The notes under the pieces: model-generated
The model's database searches: none
Seen by the model: only the letters and a program-made list of their open reading frames with translations
Told to the model about the DNA's origin: nothing
Assembly (NCBI GenBank): GCA_903919625.1
Contig: CAIXIZ010000355.1
Coordinates: forward strand, 1-5,253
Length of the DNA stretch: 5,253 nt
Reading direction: 5' to 3'
Source: an uncultured Verrucomicrobiota bacterium
GTDB taxonomy: Bacteria; Verrucomicrobiota; Verrucomicrobiia; Opitutales; Opitutaceae
Part shown: positions 1 through 5,253 of the stretch, one piece after another
Layout of the letters: every line of letters begins with the position of its first letter
Position numbering within the stretch: the stretch's first letter is position 1
Made by a program: the position numbers and the translations under genes

Positions 1-61
1 ATGGCGTGGCGTTTCATGGATAAAAGTCTGAGGGATGAGAGGCGTTCCGACGATGGCGCCG

Positions 62-1120
62 TCATTGGTAAAGGGCGAATTTTTTCGGGTCAAAGGCCTC
101 GCGCACCGCCTCCCCGACAAAGGTGATGAGCACGAGCACCAGGCTGAGGGCGCCGAAGGCCGAGGCGACGATCCACGGCGCATCCACGGCGTTTTCCGTC
201 CCCGTCCGCAACAGCTCACCCCAGCTCGGCATGGGCGGCGGCAGGCCGAATCCGAGATAATCGAGCGCGGTGAGGCTGGAGATCGAGGCGGCGGCGTAAA
301 ACGGCAGAAACGTGATGAGCGTGGCGAGGGTGTTCGGCAGGATGTGGCGGAAGATGATCCGGCCCGGGCCGGCCCCGAGCACTTCGGCGGCGGCGACGTA
401 TTCCCGCGCCTTCTCGCGGTAGGTCGCGCTCCGCATATAGTAGGTCAGGCTGACCCAGGAAAACACCACGATCACGCCGAGCAGGATGCCGAGGTTGAAC
501 TGCACCCCCGGCGGCAGCGCCGAGCGGACGATGATGACGACGAGCAGAAAAGGCAGCAGCGACCAGATTTCGATGAACCGCTGGGTGGCCAGGTCGAACC
601 AGCCGCTGAACCAGCCCATGGCGCAGCCGACCGTGACGCCGATGAGATAGGTGAGCGCGACGAAACCGACGGAAAAAATCAGCGAATTGCGCAGGCCGTA
701 GAGCAGGCGCGCGAGGATGTCGCGATTGAGCTGGTCGGTGCCCAGGAAATGCCGGGCGGTGGCATCGGGCGGGCGCGGCAGGTAGGTCTGGCCGGTGTAG
801 GTGTTTTCATTCGGACCATAGGGCACCGGCGGCAGCAGCACCCAGCCGCCCTGGCCCTCGGTCGCCAGACGGGTGCGCAGGTCGCGATAGCTGACCTCGT
901 AGTCGTAGCCGTAGCCAAACTCGCGCCCGGTGTGGATCGCGCCATAGCTGGGGAAAAACCATTTCCCCTGGTAGCTGACGAAGAGCGCGCGGTTGCTGAC
1001 GAGCAGCTCGGCCAGCAGCGCGGCGGCGGCCAGCACCCCGAGCAGGAGAAACGACCACCAGCCGCGCCGGAGGGAGCGGAAGCGCTGGAGCTGGCGGTGG
1101 GTCTGCGGGGAAAGGCGCAC
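62..1120 (-). CDS. yejE: Peptide/microcin C-type ABC transporter permease, YejE-like
   Basis: Inner-membrane subunit of an oligopeptide-type ABC importer (DppC/OppC/YejE group) that pairs with YejB to form the channel. The 352-residue product is close to the roughly 340 usual for YejE. A first membrane helix lies at about residues 21-41, followed by a periplasmic stretch to about residue 120 containing the motif FLGTDQLNRD (125-134) and RLLYGLRNSL (138-147), which opens the BPD_transp_1 domain. Hydrophobic segments follow at about 148-170, 185-200, 208-228, 264-290 and 316-336. The cytoplasmic EAA loop that contacts the ATPase is at 240-263 (EYVAAAEVLGAG then RHILPN). The start is GTG at 1120, 23 bp after the yejB stop; I see no Shine-Dalgarno motif. 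The stop is TGA at 62-64. A minus-strand ATG at 15-17 could open the next gene, possibly yejF, but only five codons are visible. Fold and family are secure; the exact substrate is inferred. Confidence 0.93.
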   Translation of the reverse strand: MRLSPQTHRQLQRFRSLRRGWWSFLLLGVLAAAALLAELLVSNRALFVSYQGKWFFPSYGAIHTGREFGYGYDYEVSYRDLRTRLATEGQGGWVLLPPVPYGPNENTYTGQTYLPRPPDATARHFLGTDQLNRDILARLLYGLRNSLIFSVGFVALTYLIGVTVGCAMGWFSGWFDLATQRFIEIWSLLPFLLVVIIVRSALPPGVQFNLGILLGVIVVFSWVSLTYYMRSATYREKAREYVAAAEVLGAGPGRIIFRHILPNTLATLITFLPFYAAASISSLTALDYLGFGLPPPMPSWGELLRTGTENAVDAPWIVASAFGALSLVLVLITFVGEAVREAFDPKKFALYQ

Positions 1121-1143
1121 AGGGAGAAAGGCGGGCGATGCTC

Positions 1144-2163
1144 CTATTTGAACCGGACGCGCCGGTCGGCGAGCGCCACGAGCACATCGCCGGCGATGTT
1201 GCCCGCGAGCAGCATCAGGGCCTCCACCATCAGCACGCCCATGACCACCATCGAGTCGCGGCTCTGGATCGAGTGGTAGAAGAGCAGGCCCATGCCGTTG
1301 ATGTCGAAAATGCTCTCGATCAGGATCGAGCCGATGACCAGCGCGCCCAGGGTCTGGCCAAAATCAGTCGCGAGCGGGATGAGTGAGTTGCGGAAGGCGT
1401 GCGAGAAAACCGCCTGGCGGAAGGACACTCCCTTGGCGACGGCGGTGCGGACGTAGTCGGCGGCGAGGTTGTCCATGATCTGGTTCTTGGTGAGCAGGGT
1501 CACGAAGGCGAAGCCGCCGAGCGTGTAGCAGGTGAGCGGCAGTACCCCGTGCCAGGAAAAATCCTTCACCCGGCCCCACCAGCCGAGGTCATCCCAGCTT
1601 TCGCCCACAAAACCGCCCATGGGAAACCAGCGCAGCCTGGCCGCCAGAAACACCACGAGCAGTGCGCCGAGCGCGTAGCCGGGAATGGCGTAGCCGATGA
1701 AAACCACGACCGAAGAAACGGTGTCCGTCACGCTGCGATGTTTCACCGCCTTGAGGATGCCGAGGGGGATGCTGATGAGATAAACCAGCACGAGGCTGAT
1801 CGCGCCATAGGCCAGGGTGACCGGCAGGCATTCCCGGATGACCTGACCGACCGGCTCGCCATAGGTGAACGAATTGCCGAGGTCGCCCTGCAGCACCCGG
1901 CCCAGCCATTTGCCGTAGGCGACATGCACCGGCTGGTCGAAACCATAGTAGGCCTTGAGCTGCTCAATCTGCGCGGCGGAAAGCGCGCCGCGGTTGGGTC
2001 CGCGTGACGAGGGGCCCGCGCCGGTTTCGCCCGCCTGGGCGCGCATGATCGCCTGCTCCACCGGCCCGCCCGGTGCAAACCGCGTGACGCAAAACACGAG
2101 CACCGTGACTCCCAGCAACGTGGGCGGGATCAGCAACAGGCGGCGGAGAAAGTAGGCGCGCAT
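1144..2163 (-). CDS. yejB: Peptide/microcin C-type ABC transporter permease, YejB-like
   Basis: First permease of the same importer, DppB/OppB/YejB type. The product is 339 residues from the ATG at 2163. I prefer this start because it opens with the classic basic-then-hydrophobic beginning MRAYFLRRLL followed by a membrane helix (about residues 8-27). An in-frame start at 2205 would add 14 residues with no family resemblance. Neither start has a clear Shine-Dalgarno. The family N-terminal region includes FDQPVHVAYGKWLGRVLQGD (75-94) and GNSFTYGEPV (96-105). Helices follow at about 115-138, 150-175, 205-224, 268-284 and 305-328. The EAA loop is near 236-263 (DYVRTAVAKG then HAFRNSL). E. coli YejB is somewhat longer (about 364). 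The gene lies 215 bp downstream of hemH and 23 bp upstream of yejE. The binding protein gene yejA, often upstream in this operon, is not adjacent. The permease assignment is firm; the YejB subgroup rests on pairing and motifs. Confidence 0.93.
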   Translation of the reverse strand: MRAYFLRRLLLIPPTLLGVTVLVFCVTRFAPGGPVEQAIMRAQAGETGAGPSSRGPNRGALSAAQIEQLKAYYGFDQPVHVAYGKWLGRVLQGDLGNSFTYGEPVGQVIRECLPVTLAYGAISLVLVYLISIPLGILKAVKHRSVTDTVSSVVVFIGYAIPGYALGALLVVFLAARLRWFPMGGFVGESWDDLGWWGRVKDFSWHGVLPLTCYTLGGFAFVTLLTKNQIMDNLAADYVRTAVAKGVSFRQAVFSHAFRNSLIPLATDFGQTLGALVIGSILIESIFDINGMGLLFYHSIQSRDSMVVMGVLMVEALMLLAGNIAGDVLVALADRRVRFK

Positions 2164-2253
2164 GGGTACGGCCGGAAGCAAAACGCATCGCGTGACCATC
2201 CGCAAGCGCGGTGCGTGCCGGCAGATAAATTTTGGGCCCGTTCCGCCGCATCA

Positions 2254-2368
2254 GGGGCGTCGCTCGACGACGCCCGTCTCTGCCTGGTTGGAGTAGGGGC
2301 GTTGCTCGACGACGCCCGTCTCCGCCTGGTTGGAGTAGGGGCGTTGCTTGACGACGCCCGGCTCTGCT
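2254..2368. repeat. 42-bp tandem repeat, about 2.7 copies, each with a hairpin
   Basis: Two full 42-bp units occupy 2254-2295 and 2296-2337 and differ at only 2 positions. A third, partial and more diverged unit runs from 2338 to about 2368. Each unit carries an inverted repeat with 8-bp arms and a 5-nt loop: arms 2255-2262/2268-2275 (perfect, GGGCGTCG with CGACGCCC), 2297-2304/2310-2317, and 2339-2346/2352-2359 (both with one T opposite G). The latter two are fully paired, with one G-U, only in plus-strand RNA; in the minus-strand hemH transcript they have one C-A mismatch. The array lies between the hemH stop and yejB. The rest of this intergenic stretch (2164-2253) holds no gene I can support; it has a short AT-rich patch near 2225-2235 but no convincing promoter. 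The array could be REP-like dispersed elements, a transcript processing site or weak attenuators. Confidence 0.9.
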
Positions 2369-2374
2369 CCGGGC
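2356..2374 (-). terminator. Hairpin 4 nt after the hemH stop, possible weak terminator
   Basis: A perfect 6-bp GC stem (GCCCGG with CCGGGC) around a 7-nt loop sits 4 nt beyond the hemH stop codon on the transcribed strand. No U-run follows, so it is not a standard intrinsic terminator; it may stabilise the hemH 3' end or cause partial termination before yejB. Its left arm (2356-2359) overlaps an arm of the third 42-bp repeat hairpin (2352-2359), so the two structures exclude each other. Confidence 0.4.
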
Positions 2375-2378
2375 ATCT

Positions 2379-3422
2379 TTACGCTGCCGCATCCGTCTTG
2401 AGCCACTCGCGGGTGCGGCTCGCGAGCCACGCGAGGAATGCAGGATGTTCGTTCAGGCAGGGGATATGGCTGAAACTCTCCCCGCCGGCGGCGAGGAAGG
2501 TGTCGCGGCCGGCCAGCCGAATTTCCTCCAAGGTTTCGAGACAGTCGACCGTGAAGGCGGGGGTGATGACGACAAGCTTCTTGCGGCCTTCCTTCGCCAG
2601 CCGGGCGAACTCAAAATCCGTATAGGGCGTGAGCCACGGTTCGCCTACCAGCCGCGACTGGTAGGAAATGGAATATTTCGCCGGATCAAGGCCGGCCAGG
2701 CGGGCGAAGGCCTTGGTTGTCCGCACCGTTTGCGCCCGGTAGCAGGTGGCATGGGCCGGGGCGCAGGTGTCGCAACAATCGGGCGCAGTCAGGCAATGGG
2801 CGTGTGACGAGTCGGCCTTTTTCATGTGCCGCTCCGGCAGACCGTGGTAGCTGAAGAGCAGATGGTCGTGGGGTTGGGCCAGGAAGGGGCGGGCGCTCTC
2901 GACCAGCGCGGCGATGTAGCCGGGATCCTCGAAGAACGGCTGCACCATTTCGTACCTGAGCGACAGTCCCAGCCGGCGGGTTTCGGCATAAACCTTGGCC
3001 ACTACGGTTTCGTAGCTCGACATCGCATAGTGCGGATATTGGGGAAACAGCAGCACCTCCGTGACGCCGGCGGCGACGATGGCCGGCAGGACTTCCGCAA
3101 TGGCCGGCGTACCATAGTTCATTGCGAGAAACACCGGGGTATGGTCGGCGGCCAGCGCGGCGGTGAGCTGTTGCTGCACTCGGCGTGAGGTGGCGATGAG
3201 CGGGGAGCCATCCTTGGTCCAAACCTTGGCATAGGCATGCGCGGAGTTTTTCACGCGGCGCGGAATGATGAGGCCGTTGACCAGCCAGGAGCGCCAGGGC
3301 TGGCCAGGGCGGTCGATGACGCGCTCGTCGCCGAGAAATTCGCGCAAATAGCGGCCGACGGCCGGGACGTCGGGTGAATCGGGGGAGCCGAGGTTGAGAA
3401 GGAGGACGGCGCGGTGAGCCAT
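2379..3422 (-). CDS. hemH: Ferrochelatase with internal cysteine-rich segment
   Basis: Protoporphyrin ferrochelatase, which inserts ferrous iron into protoporphyrin IX in the last step of the protoporphyrin-dependent haem pathway. The 347-residue product opens with AVLLLNLGSPDSPD (5-18), the family's N-terminal signature. FPQYPHYAMSSYETV (126-140) follows. FSYHGLPERH (190-199) carries the invariant catalytic His193. YQSRLVGEPWLTPYTD (254-269) and PAFTVDCLETLEEI (288-301) follow, the latter with the conserved acidic Glu296. Between His193 and the YQSR motif lies a Cys-rich insert with cysteines at 210, 216, 217, 220 and 227, absent from the E. coli enzyme and like bacterial ferrochelatases that bind a [2Fe-2S] cluster through an internal segment. 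I chose the ATG at 3422 because the family begins there. The frame stays open upstream, with a TTG at 3548 and no stop until 3648, but the extra residues show no conserved features. There is no clear Shine-Dalgarno. TTGACA occurs upstream (3452-3457, minus strand) but lacks a good partner -10 box. Confidence 0.96.
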   Translation of the reverse strand: MAHRAVLLLNLGSPDSPDVPAVGRYLREFLGDERVIDRPGQPWRSWLVNGLIIPRRVKNSAHAYAKVWTKDGSPLIATSRRVQQQLTAALAADHTPVFLAMNYGTPAIAEVLPAIVAAGVTEVLLFPQYPHYAMSSYETVVAKVYAETRRLGLSLRYEMVQPFFEDPGYIAALVESARPFLAQPHDHLLFSYHGLPERHMKKADSSHAHCLTAPDCCDTCAPAHATCYRAQTVRTTKAFARLAGLDPAKYSISYQSRLVGEPWLTPYTDFEFARLAKEGRKKLVVITPAFTVDCLETLEEIRLAGRDTFLAAGGESFSHIPCLNEHPAFLAWLASRTREWLKTDAAA

Positions 3423-3647
3423 GCCTGATTGGGCGGGAGAATCTCGCCGTTTGTCAACCGAGCCGGTGCCACGGGGTGGTACAGTTTGAATTGTTTTGAC
3501 GACAAGGCTTGATCGGCTATCCTGAGAAATCATGTCAGGGGAACCCAAAACATCAAAGAAAAGACAGGGGGAATGGCTCTCGATTTGGGATGGAGGATGG
3601 AGCTTCGGGTTGGTGTACGGATTTGTTATGGGATTTACTTCCTCTAA

Positions 3648-3782
3648 TTACTTACTTGGCGCATATTGACGGGCATAACGCTCATTCCGGGCAAGCCCAG
3701 CGATTTCGACAAACCGCTTTGGGGCGTCAGTCATTGCGGTAACCAGTGAAGCAAAGGATGGAGGTTTTTCAGGGATTTTCAT
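3648..3782 (-). pseudogene. Possible 5' remnant of a Fic-family gene (44 codons)
   Basis: A 44-residue minus-strand ORF runs from ATG 3782 to TAA 3648. It begins MKIPEKPPSF, then LVTAM, then KRFVEI. From memory this is the usual opening of a group of Fic-domain proteins (AMP-transferases, often toxin-like), which start MKIP.KPPS followed by an amphipathic helix and then a YLHWD motif. Here the resemblance stops near residue 30 and the ORF ends in ARNERYARQYAPSK with no YLHWD and no HPFxxGNG catalytic motif in any frame I checked nearby. I therefore read it as the first 30 or so codons of a fic gene joined to unrelated DNA. It could instead be a small unknown protein. The family assignment rests only on the first 10 to 25 residues. 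Confidence 0.4.
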
Positions 3783-3791
3783 GTGGAGCCA

Positions 3792-3819
3792 AGATTACCG
3801 GATGAAAACTAAAAGGCAA
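3792..3819 (-). promoter_or_regulatory. Possible sigma70-type promoter for the Fic-like remnant
   Basis: On the minus strand TTGCCT (3819-3814) and TAATCT (3797-3792) are separated by 16 bp, in the AT-rich patch just upstream of the ATG at 3782. Transcription would start only a few bases before that ATG, giving an almost leaderless message, in line with no visible Shine-Dalgarno. AT-rich DNA yields such matches by chance, so support is weak. Confidence 0.25.
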
Positions 3820-4090
3820 TAAATTAGTAGATGGTTAGTAATTGTCCGCTAACGTCTGCTTGCAGAGATTTTGGGACAAACTGGCCCTTGACGGGAATGG
3901 TTTTTCAGACAGACTGATTTTGAGCGAACACGAACGACGCCCGCTACTGGACGACCAAAGCACGTGGCCACCTTCAATCAAGGGCCGCGTGCTGTGAATA
4001 ACTTTCTCGGCGCAATGCAGGCGATTTTGGCAGCCCCTAAAGTTAACGGCCACATTGTCCCGGTGACGGCGCAGCGGCCCGCCAATGGCG

Positions 4091-4603
4091 TCAGGCAGTA
4101 GGCTGGCCAGTTAGTTTAGCGAACGTCAGGCGACGGCCCGACACCCGCTGCATGGCTTTCACGAAGCGGCCTGCGTCATTTTCCACGCGCTCCTTGAACC
4201 GCGTGGCCTGTTCGTCCAAGTAGCGGAACAGGTGAAACGGCGCGACAGAAACGTAAGTCCCCTTCACGGCGCGTTTCAGAAGTGACCAGAAGTTTTCCAG
4301 CCCATTCGTGTGGACGCGGCCCCGCGCGTAACACTCGGCATGGTCAACGACCGCGTGCGCGTAATCGGCGTGAAGGCCTGCGTAGGACTGGAAAGCGTCC
4401 GTGTAGAGCAACGAGCCGGGCGCGACGTTCGCCCGCACGTTGCCCTGAATCTCGCCTTTTCGGACGTCAGGCATCACACGCAACGCGACCTTGGATTTCT
4501 TCTTTTCCGGCGAGCGTTCAAGCAGCCCCATCACGGCGACCTTGCCCACACCTCCCGTGCCTTTGACCTTGCGTGCGCCAGCGTGCATGAAGCGCGCTTT
4601 CAC
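4091..4603 (-). pseudogene. IS1595-family transposase, C-terminal fragment
   Basis: The 170-residue frame matches the ISXO2-like DDE transposase domain of IS1595-family elements. Visible landmarks are KARFMHAGARKVKGTGGVGK (2-21), VAVMGLLER (22-30), LLYTDAFQSY (65-74) with the second catalytic Asp69, VVDHAECYARGRVHTNGLEN (85-104) with His98, Asn100 and the catalytic Glu103, then FWSLLKR (105-111) and HLFRYLDEQATRF (124-136). The C-terminus LTFAKLTG is where the family normally ends, so the 3' end is complete. The start is not: the zinc-finger N-terminus and the DET(F/Y)IGG segment with the first catalytic Asp, which should immediately precede KARFMH, are absent. The frame is preceded by unrelated sequence and the apparent GTG start (4603) is just the first available codon. 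The element is therefore a 5'-truncated, inactive copy, roughly half of a full transposase. I could not find the element's terminal inverted repeats. Confidence 0.88.
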
Positions 4604-4660
4604 GGCTAAAGTTTGCCCGTGAATTTTTAGGACGCGAGTTTTCTTTTTGCCTCAGATGCC

Positions 4661-4690
4661 GGACTTTGTGTTCCCTTGTGCTTCTTTGTG
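4661..4690. repeat. Triple 10-bp repeat ending in TTGTG
   Basis: Three successive decamers share the 3' half TTGTG at an exact 10-bp period (GGACTTTGTG, TTCCCTTGTG, CTTCTTTGTG), followed by GCC. The array lies in noncoding debris between the transposase fragment and the IS3-like end. From memory, similar runs of (TTC)TTTGTG occur between genes in other bacterial genomes, but I cannot confirm that here. Confidence 0.6.
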
Positions 4691-4720
4691 GCCAACCCCG
4701 ATTCTACGGGATACCTCAGG

Positions 4721-4800
4721 TGAACCCCAAAAGTGGACAGGAGGGATCACATTAAACCCAAAGGGTGGCTGCTCTGCCAAAAAAGAGACGAACCTTCAGC
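4721..4800 (+). mobile_element. Vestige of an IS3-family left end with start of orfA
   Basis: The stretch starts with TGAACCCCAAAAGTGGACAG (4721-4740), which has the TG start and CCCCAAAA...GGACA core typical of IS3/IS150-type terminal repeats. After 33 bp of leader, codons at 4774-4800 read (CTG)-P-K-K-R-R-T-F-S. This matches the common IS3 OrfA opening MPKKRRTFSAEFKAKVAL, with CTG where ATG is expected. Resemblance stops after the Ser codon at 4800; the sequence then runs into the 3' end of the neighbouring gene's region. The spacing from terminus to orfA (53 bp) suits the family. Only about 80 bp survive, so the assignment depends on two short matches occurring in the right order and spacing. 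Confidence 0.5.
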
Positions 4801-4814
4801 TTCTGCTCTCCGAT

Positions 4815-5253
4815 TCAATTGTCTTCTTCGGGCCAGCGGCGGCGGAAAGTCACGATGTTGGCTCCCGGCCGGCCGTGGAGGTAGAGCTGCTTTACGTCAC
4901 TCAGCAGGGTGATGATCCACGGCATGACCGTGTTGCCGCCATTCTTGGTAAACACGAGGTTGTCGGCCAGAAACACGCAGGAATGATAGGCATTGCCCTT
5001 CTCATCCAGGAAAAACAACACGTCGCCGAAGGCCGGCGGGCCGGTGACCCGGTCATAGTCTTCAAGCACATGGCTGGCGGCGAGCTTGAGGTCGACGTAG
5101 ATGTTCTGGCGGGTGTAGTTGAAAAAATTGAGCGAGGTCCAGTGGCAGTTGGGCAGCTGGCCGATGCGGTCGAGCTCCGGCGTGATATAGGCGTAGACGA
5201 GCCGGCGGGGGATGGGGGGAAGCAGATTGACCAGGTCGAGCCGGCCGCCGCCG
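4815..5253 (-). CDS. Uncharacterised protein, NlpC/P60-like pattern, 5' part missing
   Basis: The reading frame is open from the right edge of the window to TGA at 4815-4817, giving 145 visible residues; the true start lies beyond the window. A GTG at 5069 is internal, because the upstream codons continue with good, similar composition and motifs. Numbering from the edge: QLPNCHWTSLNFF (32-44) has a Cys36 at the start of a likely helix, followed by AFGDVLFFLD (74-83), AYHSCVFLADNLVFTKNGGN (88-107) with His90, then PWIITLL (111-117). Cys36, GDVLFF and a His 54 residues after the Cys reproduce the order seen in NlpC/P60 cysteine peptidases, which usually cut or remodel cell-wall peptides. The family link is an inference from these motifs; no specific family name can be given. 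No signal peptide is visible because the N-terminus is missing. The gene ends about 15 bp from the IS3-like vestige. Confidence 0.72.
   Translation of the reverse strand, partial: GGGRLDLVNLLPPIPRRLVYAYITPELDRIGQLPNCHWTSLNFFNYTRQNIYVDLKLAASHVLEDYDRVTGPPAFGDVLFFLDEKGNAYHSCVFLADNLVFTKNGGNTVMPWIITLLSDVKQLYLHGRPGANIVTFRRRWPEEDN

Larger units (their letters stand above)
3423..4090. other. Gene-poor, lower-GC island upstream of hemH
   Basis: Between hemH and the transposase remnant I find no intact gene. Base composition drops sharply: by my count 3781-3840 is about 35% GC, against about 63% in a sample of yejB (1441-1500). Short open frames exist on both strands: plus 3509-3742; plus 3842-3997 from a TTG; minus 3835-4053 from a GTG. 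None has recognisable motifs, a credible start or normal composition, except the minus-strand ORF at 3648-3782, listed separately. An imperfect inverted repeat GTTAG/CTAAC with a 10-nt spacer lies around 3834-3853. The stretch looks like acquired, decayed DNA. The segment nearest hemH (3423 to about 3550) should contain the hemH promoter and leader, but I cannot place a promoter with confidence. Confidence 0.6.

Noticed and set aside
35..1279. Long plus-strand open frame of 414 codons opposite yejE
   Set aside because: It is antisense to a clearly recognisable permease; the translation is rich in Arg, Gly, Glu, Asp and Ala without domains, as expected for a shadow frame in GC-rich DNA.
2254..2368. 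CRISPR array
   Set aside because: The units are directly abutting 42-mers without unique spacers.
1964..2392. Minus-strand frame with repeated RRRATPLLQPG peptide
   Set aside because: The peptide repeat is just the 42-bp DNA repeat read in a frame that stays open because 42 is divisible by 3; it overlaps the yejB start and has no family features.
2215..2625. Plus-strand frame with repeated LDDARLCLVGVGA peptide
   Set aside because: It is the same DNA repeat read on the other strand, then antisense to hemH.
3423..3647. N-terminal extension of HemH, the frame being open up to 3648
   Set aside because: No conserved residues, lower GC and no good start codon; family proteins begin at the ATG at 3422.
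3660..3700. Integron attC-like site (GTTATGC and a short inverted repeat on the minus strand)
   Set aside because: The core does not fit GTTRRRY, there is no matching partner core at the right distance, and no integrase is nearby.
3835..4053. Minus-strand 72-codon frame from a GTG
   Set aside because: Unusual Ser/Cys/Arg-rich composition, no motif, no ribosome binding site; an overlapping plus-strand frame is equally open.

Overview
The window looks like a chromosomal segment from a GC-rich bacterium. My best guess is Verrucomicrobiota, perhaps Opitutaceae. This rests on codon style, on genes mostly lacking a Shine-Dalgarno motif, and on the flavour of the transposon and repeat debris; it is a family-level impression, not a search result. 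All intact genes read on the minus strand, so transcription runs from high to low coordinates.

From right to left: (1) the 3' part of an uncharacterised protein with an NlpC/P60-like Cys...GDVLFF...His pattern (4815-5253), cut by the window edge; (2) a short stretch of mobile-element debris (about 4604-4814) with an apparent IS3-family left end carrying the first codons of orfA, and a triple 10-bp TTGTG repeat; (3) the C-terminal half of an IS1595-family transposase (4091-4603), dead because the region with the first catalytic Asp is missing; (4) a gene-poor island of lower GC (about 3480-4090) holding a short broken ORF that begins like a Fic-family protein; (5) hemH, ferrochelatase, with an internal cysteine-rich insert (2379-3422); (6) an intergenic stretch with a 42-bp tandem repeat, each copy able to form a hairpin, starting right after the hemH stop; (7) yejB and yejE, two inner-membrane permeases of a peptide/microcin C-type ABC importer (1144-2163 and 62-1120), separated by 23 bp and surely one operon.

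HemH makes protoheme from protoporphyrin IX and ferrous iron. YejB and YejE would form the membrane channel of an importer whose binding protein (YejA) and ATPase (YejF) are not in the window; yejF may follow just beyond the left edge. The hairpin-bearing repeat array lies where a terminator or processing element would separate hemH from yejBE.

I do not see a new multi-gene system. The observations most worth following are the 42-bp hairpin repeats between hemH and yejB, the probable [2Fe-2S] insert in HemH, and the nested scars of at least two IS families plus a Fic-like vestige in one roughly 1.3-kb stretch.
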